DNA of 64,000 nucleotides from an uncultured Clostridia bacterium (GCA_934487205.1 CAKSRS010000001.1:1-64000); one strand, 5' to 3'. Shown: positions 1-8,744, counted from the stretch's first letter. Notes: generated by a model from the sequence alone, not told the origin. Numbers and translations are program-made.

Positions 1-384
<384 letters not shown>

Positions 385-604
385 TTGGTTATATTAAAAC
401 CTCTCGGCTTTTATATACTTACCGTTTGTTTGTTAGCTCTTTTACTAACTTTGTACTTTTTAGTACGCTGACATGTTTGTTTCGTTTCCGAATTTCTGTC
501 ATAAAAAACTCTTTGGTTTTCTTTAGTGAATTGTATTCACTGACAAGAACTCTGCACTGTTTATTTTTCAATGTTCAACGCTGCTCTTGTGAGACAGCTT
601 ATTT

Positions 605-633
605 AGTATAGCACATCTCTTTCGGTTTGTCAA
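605..633 (-). promoter_or_regulatory. rRNA promoter P2
   Basis: On the minus strand a perfect -35 TTGACA (633-628) is separated by exactly 17 bp from -10 TATACT (610-605). The predicted start is near 598, giving a leader of about 214 nt before the 16S 5' end. The flanking CCCC-TTGACA and A-rich upstream tract repeat those of the second promoter at 696-724, so the two look like a duplication. Between this promoter and the rRNA, 385-604 holds only the rRNA leader; it includes an ACATTGAAAA stretch (near 560-580, minus strand) resembling clostridial rRNA leader/boxA sequences. Confidence 0.85.
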
Positions 634-695
634 GGGGTTTTTTGAAAGTTTTTTAAAAACTTTTTTCGCCCCCGTTCCTCAAGGACAGCTTGTTT

Positions 696-724
696 ATTAT
701 ATCAAATTCCAATCCTCTTGTCAA
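696..724 (-). promoter_or_regulatory. rRNA promoter P1, overlapping the queG stop
   Basis: The minus strand has TTGACA (724-719), a 17-bp spacer and TATAAT (701-696): a perfect consensus sigma-A promoter. The -35 hexamer overlaps the TGA stop codon of queG (721-723). A-tracts upstream, inside the end of queG, could act as an UP element. No terminator is visible between queG and this promoter, so read-through from the queG operon into rRNA is possible. Confidence 0.85.
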
Positions 725-1587
725 GGGGTTTTTTCAATTTTTTTGTCGGTTTTTAAAATTTCTTGATTTCTGAGCAAAACGCCCTTGCCGCGCCACGCAA
801 ATGCGCGGTTGCCGTAAAGCCGCATAAACGCTTTATTTGACAGGCTTTCATCAACATGCAAATCCACAATCAAATCGCGCTTAAATTCATCAATTTGCGT
901 GATTTCGGGCGCTCTGTTATGCGGGCAGACTTCCTGGCAGATATCGCAGCCCCAAATCGTACCGGCATCAATCATCGCGCGCTTTTCCCTTTCCGACACA
1001 TCGCCCTTTTTCTGCGTTATATAGGAAAGGCATTTCTCCTCATCAAATCCGCTGTCCAGCGCGCCGAGTGGGCAAGCCTTTTCACACATGCGGCAATCGG
1101 CACACTCAAGCCTGCACGGCTCGTCCGGCTCAATCACGCAATCGGTCAGCACATATCCGATAAAAAAATAACTGCCGAGACGCGGATTTATCGCCATACG
1201 ATTTTTGCCGACAAACGCAATTCCCGAAAGCCGCGCAAGCAACCTTTCATTCAATCCGCCGATATCGGAAAACGCCGCCGCATGATAACCCCTTTGCTCC
1301 AAAAACGAAATAATTTCCTTCATCTTGGACGCGGTTACCTTGTGATAATCCGCGCCTTGCGCATACCGCGAAATATTGCCCTTACGCCCGCCCGTGTAAT
1401 AGCTGAACGCACACACAATAACCGACTTTGCGCCGGGCAGAATCTGCTCCGGGCGGCGGTAATCCTCCGGCTTTACAAAAGATGCCGTCCCACCGCCGCG
1501 TGCCTGTCCGTTATAATCTTCAACGGTGCAAAATCCCGTTGCCGAAATTTTCAGTTCTTTTGCCAGCGCGGATATCTCGGATTTCAT
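721..1587 (-). CDS. queG: Epoxyqueuosine reductase
   Basis: QueG reduces epoxyqueuosine to queuosine in the tRNA wobble position, the last step of queuosine synthesis, in the cytosol. The 288-residue protein shows two bacterial ferredoxin-type [4Fe-4S] motifs: Cys162, 165, 168 and 172 followed by PLGAL, then Cys214, 217 and 221 with the CPHN ending typical of QueG. This is shorter than the ~380-residue E. coli enzyme, because it lacks the C-terminal HEAT-like extension; short forms are common in Clostridia. The ATG overlaps the trxA stop in an ATGA arrangement, so the two are translationally coupled. The gene ends inside rRNA promoter P1. Confidence 0.93.
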   Translation of the reverse strand: MKSEISALAKELKISATGFCTVEDYNGQARGGGTASFVKPEDYRRPEQILPGAKSVIVCAFSYYTGGRKGNISRYAQGADYHKVTASKMKEIISFLEQRGYHAAAFSDIGGLNERLLARLSGIAFVGKNRMAINPRLGSYFFIGYVLTDCVIEPDEPCRLECADCRMCEKACPLGALDSGFDEEKCLSYITQKKGDVSEREKRAMIDAGTIWGCDICQEVCPHNRAPEITQIDEFKRDLIVDLHVDESLSNKAFMRLYGNRAFAWRGKGVLLRNQEILKTDKKIEKTP

Positions 1588-1898
1588 AGTGTCTCGTCCA
1601 GTACGGCGCGATAATCATCGCCGCTGTGAACACCCACGAATTTTTTAACTTCTTTTCCGCTCTTAAACACAATCACGGTCGGTATCGAAACAATCGCATA
1701 CTGCGATGCGAGTGTGCCCTCGGAGTCAACATTAACCTTGCCGACCGTCACGCGTCCCTCATATTCCGCCGCGATTTCATCAATCACGGGCGCCAACATT
1801 CTGCACGGACCGCACCAGCTCGCCCAAAAATCCACGAGAACCGGCTTGTCCGATTTGATTATTTCATTAAAATTGTTTGCGGTTAATTCCTGTGCCAT
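1584..1898 (-). CDS. trxA: Thioredoxin
   Basis: A 104-residue classical thioredoxin, a cytosolic dithiol-disulfide reductant. The active site WCGPC is at residues 28-32 within FWASWCGPCR, and the conserved cis-proline is at Pro73 in SIPTV. Length is normal for the family. An AGGAGG ribosome binding site stands just ahead of the ATG. It is the fourth gene of the hflX-yigZ-lipoprotein-trxA-queG operon and overlaps queG by four bases. It may supply reducing power generally; a link to the QueG clusters is only suggested by adjacency. Confidence 0.96.
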   Translation of the reverse strand: MAQELTANNFNEIIKSDKPVLVDFWASWCGPCRMLAPVIDEIAAEYEGRVTVGKVNVDSEGTLASQYAIVSIPTVIVFKSGKEVKKFVGVHSGDDYRAVLDETL

Positions 1899-1911
1899 AA
1901 AAAATTCCTCC

Positions 1912-2514
1912 TTATTTCGCCTTGTACTCCGGCATGCTCGAATACAGATTATTTATGCCGCCGGTTGAAATTTCTCCCGTTGTATACACCTTTTCCTCGA
2001 CAAAAACGCCGTCGGTCTTATCAAATGTGTAATTGCGTATTTCCCTGTCGCTGCCGCTGAAAATATACGCGGTTATAATATCGGTAGAAACTCCGCTGAT
2101 AAATACCTCGTTGACTTCCACATACACATGCCCCTGCATTCTCTGCGAAAACAAATTGTATGCGCCGTCCTCCGCAATTACCGCCAGCGTCCAGTATTGG
2201 CTGTCGTCCCAATGCATCTCTCCATTTTTAGATTTTGCGGAAGTTGCCAAAACTATACGGTCTTTTTTTTCTTTTTGCGTTATTTCCGCGTCAAAATCGC
2301 CCATAATTGTCCAGTCGTTGGTCATTTTCAGCGTTGTTGTAAGCGAAATTGTGTTTTTCGGCTCGGGCTCGGGCGTGGGCGTAGCTGTCGGAATCGGTGT
2401 AACCACCGCATTATCCGTCGGGTCTTTCCCGTCGTCAACCAGGTCGGACGCCCGTTTGCAGCCCGCCGTCATCAGCATCGCCGCCGCCATAATTACTGCC
2501 AGAATTTTTTTCAT
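1912..2514 (-). CDS. Putative lipoprotein of unknown function
   Basis: A 200-residue protein with a lipoprotein signal peptide: MKK start, hydrophobic core, lipobox LMTAGC with Cys at residue 19. Then comes a short Pro/Thr-rich linker (TPIPTATPTPEPEP) and a globular domain of about 150 residues with alternating hydrophobic strands, suggesting a beta-rich fold. I do not recognise the family. It should be anchored to the outer face of the membrane. GAAAGGAAG precedes the ATG. It sits 13 bases upstream of trxA and 37 bases after yigZ in the same operon. Confidence 0.75.
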   Translation of the reverse strand: MKKILAVIMAAAMLMTAGCKRASDLVDDGKDPTDNAVVTPIPTATPTPEPEPKNTISLTTTLKMTNDWTIMGDFDAEITQKEKKDRIVLATSAKSKNGEMHWDDSQYWTLAVIAEDGAYNLFSQRMQGHVYVEVNEVFISGVSTDIITAYIFSGSDREIRNYTFDKTDGVFVEEKVYTTGEISTGGINNLYSSMPEYKAK

Positions 2515-2551
2515 AATAATCTTCCTTTCCGCGCTTTAAACGCTTGCCCGG

Positions 2552-3196
2552 CTATTCCCGGACGCTTATATATTTTTCCCCGGCGGGACATATTATCGCC
2601 CTGCCGCCCGTTATTTCCGTCACCTCGTCGGTAAAACGTCCGATTTGGTCATTTTTCAGGCATACGGTAAATTCAACATTCTCCGCATACGCGGTATCCT
2701 CAACAATATACCCCTTCGCCGAAAAATGGTATTGCAACTTTCCCGCAATGGTATAATCGGATTTTACTTTATATATTCCGCATTTCAGCCGCGTCACGAT
2801 TCCCGCATCTTCGAGACCCATGCGCGCCGCGGTGCCGTACGCATGCACAAGTCCGCCCGTGCCCAGCAGTGTTCCGCCGAAATAACGCGTCACCACCGTG
2901 ATTACGTCGACAAGCCCTTCCTTGCGCATCGTGTCAAGCACAGGCATGCCCGACGTGCCGCTCGGCTCGCCGTCGTCGGAATAGCGGAAAATATTATTTT
3001 CATCAATGATATACGCGTAAACATTGTGGCGCGCGTCGCTGTATTCCGACCGCATCTCCGCAAGAAACGCAAGCGCCGCGTCCTCGTTTTCCACCGGGCA
3101 GACATGCGCGATGAATTTTGATTTTCTGTCCACAAACAGCGCCTCGCCCGCACCGTCCACCGTCTTGTAACATTCTTTTTTCGAAATTTCAATCAA
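2552..3196 (-). CDS. YigZ/IMPACT family protein (UPF0029)
   Basis: A 214-residue YigZ/YvyE-type protein. The family hallmark is clear: SGTSGMPVL near residue 80 and VTRYFGGTLLGTGGLVHAYG near residues 103-122. It is followed by a ferredoxin-like C-terminal domain (DUF1949). Family members are linked to ribosome or translation-stress functions (eukaryotic IMPACT/YIH1), but the bacterial role is unsettled. The reading frame opens with TTG at 3196, nine bases after the hflX stop; no in-frame ATG fits, so a TTG start is likely. Co-transcription with hflX suggests a shared translation-stress theme. Confidence 0.88.
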   Translation of the reverse strand: MIEISKKECYKTVDGAGEALFVDRKSKFIAHVCPVENEDAALAFLAEMRSEYSDARHNVYAYIIDENNIFRYSDDGEPSGTSGMPVLDTMRKEGLVDVITVVTRYFGGTLLGTGGLVHAYGTAARMGLEDAGIVTRLKCGIYKVKSDYTIAGKLQYHFSAKGYIVEDTAYAENVEFTVCLKNDQIGRFTDEVTEITGGRAIICPAGEKYISVRE

Positions 3197-3205
3197 CCCG
3201 TTTCA

Positions 3206-4471
3206 TTATATAATGTAGCTTTTCAGTTTTTCATACGCCTGCCTGTCGGCAAGAAGGGTTATTTTTGTGCCGTCGGCGGTGTATTCCTCCGATAAAATTT
3301 TCTGATTTTCATGCAATTCATTCACCAACGCCCCCTCGGAATACGGCACAAGCACGCTGACCTCCGCCTTTTTCCCCGGTGCGGTATCGCAAATCAGCGC
3401 CATAAGTCTGTCGAGTCCTGCGCCCGTTTTTACCGAAATCATGACATTTGCCGCATAATCCTTATTGAACGTCACCTCCGACTCAAGCAAATCTGCCTTG
3501 TTATAAACACCGATTATCGGCTTTCCGCCCGCGCCAAGCTCCGCGAGTACGCCGTCAACAACCTTTATGTGATTTTCAAACTGCGGATTTGCGCTGTCGA
3601 TTACATGCAGCAGAAAATCCGCCTCCACCGTTTCTTCAAGCGTAGCCTTGAACGCCTCAACCAGGTGATGCGGCAGCTTGCGTATAAATCCGACAGTATC
3701 GATAAGCAGAATTTTGCGGTTATCCTCAAGCACCAGTCCGCGTGACGTTGTGTCAAGCGTGGCGAACAGCTTATTTTCCGCCAAAACGTCCGCGTCGGTC
3801 AGACGGTTTAAAAGCGACGACTTGCCCGCATTCGTATACCCCACCAGACACGCCGTAATCACGCCGTCCTTGCGCCTGCGTGAACGCAAAAGTTCGCGGT
3901 GTTTCTTCAGCTCCTTAATTTCCGCCTCCAATGCCGAAATACGGCGGTTTATATGCCGCCTGTCCGACTCCAGCTTTGTTTCGCCCGGGCCGCGCGTACC
4001 TATTCCGCCGCCGGTGCGGCTCATCTGAACACCCAAACCGCGCAATCGCGGAAGGCGATATTTAAGCTGCGCCAGCTCTACCTGAAGTTTGCCCTCGCCG
4101 CTTTTTGCGCGCATCGCAAATATGTCGAGAATTAAAATCGTTCTGTCAATCACCTTCGTGCCGAAAAACTCCGCAAGATTGCGCAGCTGCACCGGCGACA
4201 GTTCATCATCAAAAATTACCGAATCCGCATCAAGTTCGTCCAGCGCGGCTTTAATTTCCTCCAACTTGCCCTCGCCCATATAGGTCGCCGCCTCAAGCTC
4301 GGACTTATTCTGTATAACCGTGCCTACAACCTCCGCGCCCGCCGTCGCGGCAAGTTCCGCCAGTTCGCCGATTGACTCCTCCGTCGTGTCGGCAAGCACA
4401 TCGCGGCAGCCCGTATGGACGCCCGCCAAAAGCACACGCTCTTTTTTTATTTCGTTAGATTTTATCTCCAT
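3206..4471 (-). CDS. hflX: Ribosome-associated GTPase HflX
   Basis: A 421-residue HflX, which binds and splits stalled 70S ribosomes. The N-terminal HflX domain has the family signature SRTGGGIGTRGPGETKLE near residues 151-168. The GTPase domain follows: G1 GYTNAGKS at 211-218, G3 DTVGF at 258-262, G4 NKAD at about 324-327. A coiled linker (about 176-200) joins the two. Length is standard. GGAG lies five bases before the ATG. It is the first gene of the minus-strand operon that runs to queG, driven by the promoter at 4525-4553. Confidence 0.96.
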   Translation of the reverse strand: MEIKSNEIKKERVLLAGVHTGCRDVLADTTEESIGELAELAATAGAEVVGTVIQNKSELEAATYMGEGKLEEIKAALDELDADSVIFDDELSPVQLRNLAEFFGTKVIDRTILILDIFAMRAKSGEGKLQVELAQLKYRLPRLRGLGVQMSRTGGGIGTRGPGETKLESDRRHINRRISALEAEIKELKKHRELLRSRRRKDGVITACLVGYTNAGKSSLLNRLTDADVLAENKLFATLDTTSRGLVLEDNRKILLIDTVGFIRKLPHHLVEAFKATLEETVEADFLLHVIDSANPQFENHIKVVDGVLAELGAGGKPIIGVYNKADLLESEVTFNKDYAANVMISVKTGAGLDRLMALICDTAPGKKAEVSVLVPYSEGALVNELHENQKILSEEYTADGTKITLLADRQAYEKLKSYII

Positions 4472-4524
4472 ACCGCTCCGTTCCGCCGCCCGAATTTTCC
4501 GCGGCTAATACCTTTTCTTTATAT

Positions 4525-4553
4525 ATTATCGTCTATTTTTCCCGATTTGTCAA
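4525..4553 (-). promoter_or_regulatory. Promoter of the hflX operon
   Basis: Minus-strand TTGACA (4553-4548), a 17-bp spacer and GATAAT (4530-4525), one mismatch from consensus. It lies about 55 bp upstream of the hflX start in the divergent region shared with the YitT gene. Confidence 0.75.
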
Positions 4554-4602
4554 TAAATTCATGCGTTTTTATTAAAAAATTAACAGTTAAAGGCAAAAAA
4601 TA

Positions 4603-4631
4603 TTGCAATTTTAATCCGTTTATGATATACT
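4603..4631 (+). promoter_or_regulatory. Promoter of the YitT-family gene
   Basis: TTGCAA (4603-4608), a 17-bp spacer and TATACT (4626-4631), 31 bp before the ATG at 4662. It is divergent from the hflX promoter. Confidence 0.7.
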
Positions 4632-4661
4632 GATAGGTAATATTAAAAATCGAAGGGTGGC

Positions 4662-5582
4662 ATGCGCATGAATCAATTAAAGAAAATCAAACCTTCAAAC
4701 ATTATTTTTCTTACGCTCGCCGGCATTATTAATGCATTCGGTGTAACGGTTTTTATCGCGCCCGTGAAACTCTATGACAGCGGCATTTCCGGAACATCAA
4801 TCCTCCTCTCGCAGCTGACGCCCGAATACATGAGTCTGTCGTTTTTTCTTCTTATATTAAATATACCACTTTTCCTGTACGGGCTCAAGCGCCAGGGCGC
4901 GGTCTTTACGATATACGCAATATACGCCGTGTGCATCTATTCCTTTACAGCGCACCTGATAACCGACGTACTCCCGATAGACGTCAGCGTAGCGTCACCA
5001 TTGGCTGGCGAAGATTTGCTTCTTTGCGCGCTGTTCGGCGGCGTCATCTCCGGCATAGGCAGCGGTCTTGCCGTAAAATTCGGCGGCGCAATGGACGGCA
5101 TTGAGGTAATGGCTGTCATTTTTGCGAAACGCCTGGGGCTTACCGTGGGCACATTCGTTATGATATATAATATCGCGCTCTATATCGTCAGCGGATTCAT
5201 CGCCGATAGCTGGATTTTGCCGCTTTATTCCATAGTATCGTACGGTGCGGCACTTAAAACAATCGACTTTGTTGTCGAAGGTATCGACCGTTCGAAAGCG
5301 GCGACAATTGTTACGGTACGCCCGCAGGAAGTCAGCGCGGCGCTGTCCGGGGCTTTTGAATGCGGCATAACCATGCTCGACGCGACGGGGTATTATTCCG
5401 GCATGCCGAAAACGGTATTATATATAGTAGTAAACCGTTTCCAAATCGGAAAAATGAAGGATATTGTACATGAAAACGACCCGTCGGCGTATATTTCGAT
5501 TGCGGAAGTTGCCGATGTATTCATGGCAAACCAGCAAATCGGGGCGGCAGCCGCCGCGAATGCGGCACAAGAAAATATATGA
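4662..5582 (+). CDS. YitT family membrane protein (DUF161/DUF2179)
   Basis: A 306-residue integral membrane protein. Residues 1-200 contain about six hydrophobic segments with the YitT pattern INAFGVTVFIAPVKL and FGGVISGIGSGLAVKFGGAMDG. The last ~90 residues form a soluble DUF2179 domain beginning near ATIVTVRP, with a ferredoxin-like strand-helix pattern. Family members are found throughout Firmicutes, often as several paralogues, and have no settled transport substrate. An alternative start at the second Met (residue 3) is possible; AAGGGTGG precedes the first ATG. It is a single-gene unit or may run into the lrp-like gene 57 bases later. Confidence 0.88.
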   Translation: MRMNQLKKIKPSNIIFLTLAGIINAFGVTVFIAPVKLYDSGISGTSILLSQLTPEYMSLSFFLLILNIPLFLYGLKRQGAVFTIYAIYAVCIYSFTAHLITDVLPIDVSVASPLAGEDLLLCALFGGVISGIGSGLAVKFGGAMDGIEVMAVIFAKRLGLTVGTFVMIYNIALYIVSGFIADSWILPLYSIVSYGAALKTIDFVVEGIDRSKAATIVTVRPQEVSAALSGAFECGITMLDATGYYSGMPKTVLYIVVNRFQIGKMKDIVHENDPSAYISIAEVADVFMANQQIGAAAAANAAQENI

Positions 5583-5639
5583 CTATAAAAACCGTTTTTT
5601 CAAATAATATAATTATAACAATCTGAAAGGAAGATTTAT

Positions 5640-6125
5640 ATGGTAAACGATATACTTGACATCTTGGAAAACAGCAGCAAACACATGTCTGCCGAACAAA
5701 TCGCGCAGATGATAGGCGCTACCGAGACGGAAGTTGCCGATATTATAAAGGGGCTCGAAAAGGAGAACATCATTGTCGGCTGCAAAACTATGATTAACTG
5801 GGAAAAAACCGACAAAGATTTGGTAACGGCGATAATCGAACTGCGCATAACACCGCAGCGCGGCGAAGGTTTTGATAAGGTTGCCGAAAAAATTTACAAA
5901 TATTCACAGGTTAAGTCGCTCTATCTGATGTCGGGCGCGTACGATTTGTGCGTAATAATCGAGGGGCGTTCCATGAAGGACGTTGCGCTTTTTGTCGCCT
6001 CCAAGCTTGCGCCGATGGACAATGTTTTAAGCACAGCCACAAGCTTTGTACTGAAAAAATACAAGGACGACGGCATGATTTTCTATAATGATGAAGAGGA
6101 CTCAAGACAGGTGATAACATTATGA
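5640..6125 (+). CDS. Lrp/AsnC family transcriptional regulator
   Basis: A 161-residue protein with an N-terminal winged helix-turn-helix (residues ~1-55, NSSKHMSAEQIAQMIGATE) and a C-terminal RAM/AsnC ligand domain (about 60-150, with the GAYDLCVIIEG core). Family members are octamer-forming regulators that sense amino acids. GAAAGGAAG lies ahead of the ATG. The stop overlaps the start of a class I aminotransferase by four bases (ATGA). This Lrp-aminotransferase pairing is common in Clostridia and suggests control of that enzyme in response to an amino acid. The ligand cannot be read from the sequence. Confidence 0.9.
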   Translation: MVNDILDILENSSKHMSAEQIAQMIGATETEVADIIKGLEKENIIVGCKTMINWEKTDKDLVTAIIELRITPQRGEGFDKVAEKIYKYSQVKSLYLMSGAYDLCVIIEGRSMKDVALFVASKLAPMDNVLSTATSFVLKKYKDDGMIFYNDEEDSRQVITL

Positions 6126-7297
6126 TGAACTATGAAAAAATACTAACCGAATCAATACAAAAAATTGCACCGTCAGGTATACGTAAATTTTTCGACCTCG
6201 TTGCAACGATGGACGATGCAATCTCCCTCGGTGTGGGCGAGCCGGACTTCGTAACGCCGTGGCCCATACGCGAGGCGGGCATATATTCTCTCGAAAAGGG
6301 GCGCACATATTATACGGCGAATGCGGGACTTTTGGAACTGCGCCAGGAAATTTGCAATTACACCGAGCGCAAATACGGTATCCGCTATGACCCGAAAAAG
6401 GAAGTCCTTGTAACGGTGGGTGGCAGCGAGGCTATCGACCTGATGATTCGCTGTATAATCAACCCCGGCGACGAGGTTATTATCCCCGAGCCGAGTTTTG
6501 TCTGCTATAAACCGTGCACGCAGATAGCGGGCGGAGTTCCGGTAATAATCGAGACAAAGGAAGAGGACAACTTCCGCCTTTTGCCGCAGCAGCTTAAAGA
6601 AAAAATTACCGACCGCACAAAACTTCTGATACTGCCGTTCCCGAACAATCCCACGGGCGGCGTAATGTCCAAAAAAGACCTCGAGGCAATCGCGGAAGTT
6701 TTAAAAGGCACCGATATCATGGTGCTGTCGGACGAAATTTACGCCGAGCTGCGCTATGACGACGAAGGGCACACGCCATTCTCGGCAATCGATGGCATGC
6801 GCGAACGCACCGTTGTAGTCAACGGATTTTCAAAAGCATTTGCGATGACAGGCTGGCGTCTCGGTTATGCGATGGGACCCGAGCCGATTATCAAACAGAT
6901 GCTTAAACTGCACCAGTACGGAATCATGTCCAGTCCGACAACGAGCCAGTTTGCGGCAATTGAAGCGCTGCGTTCGTGCGATAAGGAAACGGAAAAAATG
7001 CGACAGGAATACAACTACCGCCGCCGCTATATCGTGGACGGATTCCGCGCCATGGGGCTTTCGTGCTACGAACCTCTCGGCGCATTCTATGTGTTCCCGT
7101 GCATAAGTTCCCTCGGCATGACGAGTGATGAATTTGCAAACAAACTTCTGCAGGAAGAACGGGTTGCGGTTGTTCCCGGGACGGCCTTCGGCGCGAGCGG
7201 CGAGGGATTTGTGCGCTGCTCATACGCATATTCCATAGACAGTATCGGCGAGGCGCTTTCGCGTATATCGCGCTTTGTGGAAAATCACAGAAAATAA
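6122..7297 (+). CDS. PLP-dependent class I/II aminotransferase
   Basis: A 391-residue fold-type I aminotransferase of the aspartate/aromatic aminotransferase superfamily. Visible are PNNPTGG near residue 180, the LSDEIYAELRYD strand (PLP-binding Asp and Tyr), the SKAFAMTGWRLGY motif near 240 with the Schiff-base lysine, and an Arg near the C terminus (GFVRCSYAYS) that binds substrate carboxylate. It is most like the PatA/YugH group that transaminates aspartate, N-acetyl-diaminopimelate or aromatic amino acids; the substrate is undecided. It is translationally coupled to the Lrp-like gene upstream and ends at a strong hairpin terminator. Confidence 0.93.
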   Translation: MMNYEKILTESIQKIAPSGIRKFFDLVATMDDAISLGVGEPDFVTPWPIREAGIYSLEKGRTYYTANAGLLELRQEICNYTERKYGIRYDPKKEVLVTVGGSEAIDLMIRCIINPGDEVIIPEPSFVCYKPCTQIAGGVPVIIETKEEDNFRLLPQQLKEKITDRTKLLILPFPNNPTGGVMSKKDLEAIAEVLKGTDIMVLSDEIYAELRYDDEGHTPFSAIDGMRERTVVVNGFSKAFAMTGWRLGYAMGPEPIIKQMLKLHQYGIMSSPTTSQFAAIEALRSCDKETEKMRQEYNYRRRYIVDGFRAMGLSCYEPLGAFYVFPCISSLGMTSDEFANKLLQEERVAVVPGTAFGASGEGFVRCSYAYSIDSIGEALSRISRFVENHRK

Positions 7298-7298
7298 A

Positions 7299-7340
7299 GG
7301 ATTGCGGCAAAATGAAATCATTTTGCCGCAATCCTGCTTT
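7299..7340 (+). terminator. Bidirectional rho-independent terminator
   Basis: A 17-bp perfect stem (7299-7315 with 7318-7334) directly after the aminotransferase stop, followed by TGCTTTTA. In the other direction it is followed by CCTTTATTTT, so it can also end minus-strand transcripts of the DUF554 remnant. Confidence 0.88.
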
Positions 7341-7359
7341 TATATTAAACCCAAATTTA

Positions 7360-7858
7360 TTAAAAATTCCACGGCAGATATGCTGCCATGACTGCAATAA
7401 TGATAAAATCCATAACCGATTTCACTGCAAGGGTTGAAAAATCATTCGTAATACCGTCCTGTATAGCACCCACAACAGCCATTGCCCCTATGAAAACCGT
7501 CAGCAACGCAGTTGCAAAGGCATTTACAAAGCCGTCATCACCGCCGTAGCCCGTTTTCTTTTTAAGCCATTCGCCGAATTGTTCAAATCTTTTTTCAATG
7601 CAAAGTAATTCACCGATTACCGTTCCCAATACGACGCAAAATACAACAAACATGAATTTTCCGCTTGTAATCTGCAAATTTTCTATTTTCAGCAGCCTTC
7701 CATGGCGCCTGCAATCGCTATAAAAATAACGCTTATTCCGCAAGCCTTATTCAGCGCGTCTCCTGCTGTTCGGGCTTAAACAGTTTTCCCGTAAATCCAC
7801 CCGCAAGTCCTCCGGCTATTATGCCGGCGCTGTTTACTATTGTTCCGAGTCCCAACAC
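7360..7858 (-). pseudogene. DUF554 (YqgA-like) membrane protein, frameshifted and truncated
   Basis: Three reading-frame pieces on the minus strand together match the start and middle of a DUF554 membrane protein. The first piece begins at a GTG at 7858 and reads GLGTIVNSAGIIAGGLAGG. After a frame change near 7755-7760 comes LNKACGISVIFIAIAGAM. After a second change near 7690-7700 comes KIENLQITSGKFM then VVLGTVIGELLCIEKR and AMAVVGAIQDGI. The frame then diverges from the family at about KSVMDF and stops at 7360, so the C-terminal third is missing. At least two indels plus a 3' truncation make a functional product unlikely; sequencing error could explain one indel but hardly all. The promoter upstream is intact. 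Confidence 0.8.
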
Positions 7859-7883
7859 CTGTTTATTCGCCGCTTCTTGTATA

Positions 7884-7920
7884 TTTCCCTCATTATACCA
7901 CAAATTCCGCGGATACACAA
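7884..7920 (-). promoter_or_regulatory. Promoter of the DUF554 remnant
   Basis: On the minus strand, TTGTGT and TATAAT are separated by 17 bp, just upstream of the remnant's GTG start. Its survival fits recent decay of the gene. Confidence 0.55.
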
Positions 7921-7940
7921 TCCTTTTCGGCTGTTTTTTT

Positions 7941-7984
7941 GCAAAAAAAGACCGCAGCGCAATGAAAGCATTTTGCTGCAGCCG
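7941..7984 (-). terminator. Terminator of the HD-domain gene
   Basis: Minus strand: a slightly imperfect stem (GCAGCAAAATG with CATTGCGCTGC around a short loop) followed by a run of seven T residues. It starts five bases past the HD gene's stop. Confidence 0.7.
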
Positions 7985-7988
7985 CTCA

Positions 7989-8459
7989 TTATTTTATTTT
8001 GAACAATATCCGGCTTAAATACAGGGTTTCCGCCGCGGCACCGATTTTATCGGCAATGCACACGATAACACTCTCGCGATACTTCGGCGGGGCGATGTTA
8101 AGAGGAAACATATGCTTTTTTATAATATCTTCCTCAACCGCGTTAAGCGCGAAATCGCGCCGCGCATTTTCCAGCGCGCGCCCGGCATGGGAAAACCCGT
8201 GCTTTCTGTTTTTTTCACACTTGACATGCCAGTCGTAAAGAAAATAATCATGTAGCAGCGCGCCGCGCACAATCGCCCGCTCGTTCACCCGGATATTTAA
8301 AAACCGCGCGATAAAAAGGCTCAGATATGCGACGTTCAGCGAATGTTCATACACGCTTGTATCGCCGTGTTGCATAAATCTTTTTTCCGATTTTATCCCG
8401 TCCGAGACAAGAATGTCCCGACCGTAAATGTAAACGCTTTTATTAATCGCGTCACTCAT
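7989..8459 (-). CDS. HD-domain phosphohydrolase-like protein
   Basis: A 156-residue protein from the ATG at 8459, chosen because GGGAGAGAGTGAG precedes it; longer upstream starts at up to 8522 lack a binding site. It has the HD-superfamily pattern: His in YEHSLNVAYLS, the HD pair in ALLHDYFLYDW, and a later His/Asp in ADKIG. HD proteins are metal-dependent phosphohydrolases of nucleotides or related compounds. Small stand-alone HD proteins of this type are common in Clostridia and their substrates are unknown. It lies downstream of spoIIE and the small gene at 8532-8744 and may be co-transcribed. Confidence 0.8.
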   Translation of the reverse strand: MSDAINKSVYIYGRDILVSDGIKSEKRFMQHGDTSVYEHSLNVAYLSLFIARFLNIRVNERAIVRGALLHDYFLYDWHVKCEKNRKHGFSHAGRALENARRDFALNAVEEDIIKKHMFPLNIAPPKYRESVIVCIADKIGAAAETLYLSRILFKIK

Positions 8460-8531
8460 TATCTCACTCTCTCCCAACAGCTGATTTAACCCCATTGTAA
8501 CACATATGCACAGAATATGCAACAGGAACTT

Positions 8532-8744
8532 TCAAGAAATTCCGTATTTTTTTATAATTTCCCGAACAGCTGCCATTTTCCCACGCTCATCAAGCTCGGA
8601 ATTATACATAACCAGCCGAATTGCGTCCAATGCGGACACCGCCGCGGAATTTACTCTTTCGCTCAAATCCGTTTCGCTCATGCTCATGCCCTTCGCAAGA
8701 ATATCGCCCAAAATCCTCGCCGCCAGTTCATTTTCCGTATTCAT
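8532..8744 (-). CDS. Small protein of unknown function after spoIIE
   Basis: A 70-residue acidic, mostly helical protein (MNTENELAARILGDIL start, KMAAVREIIKKYGIS end). The ATG at 8744 is preferred because GGGGAG stands seven bases ahead, inside the spoIIE stop region; a start six codon-lengths upstream is less likely. No recognised domain, signal or membrane segment. The spoIIE stop (8749-8751) is only four bases from this ATG, so translational coupling with spoIIE is likely. That makes co-expression at sporulation plausible, but this is inference. Confidence 0.6.
   Translation of the reverse strand: MNTENELAARILGDILAKGMSMSETDLSERVNSAAVSALDAIRLVMYNSELDERGKMAAVREIIKKYGIS

Noticed and set aside
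5583..5639. Separate promoter for the Lrp-like gene
   Set aside because: AT-rich TATAAT-like sequences are present but no matching -35 could be placed; read-through from the YitT gene is equally likely.
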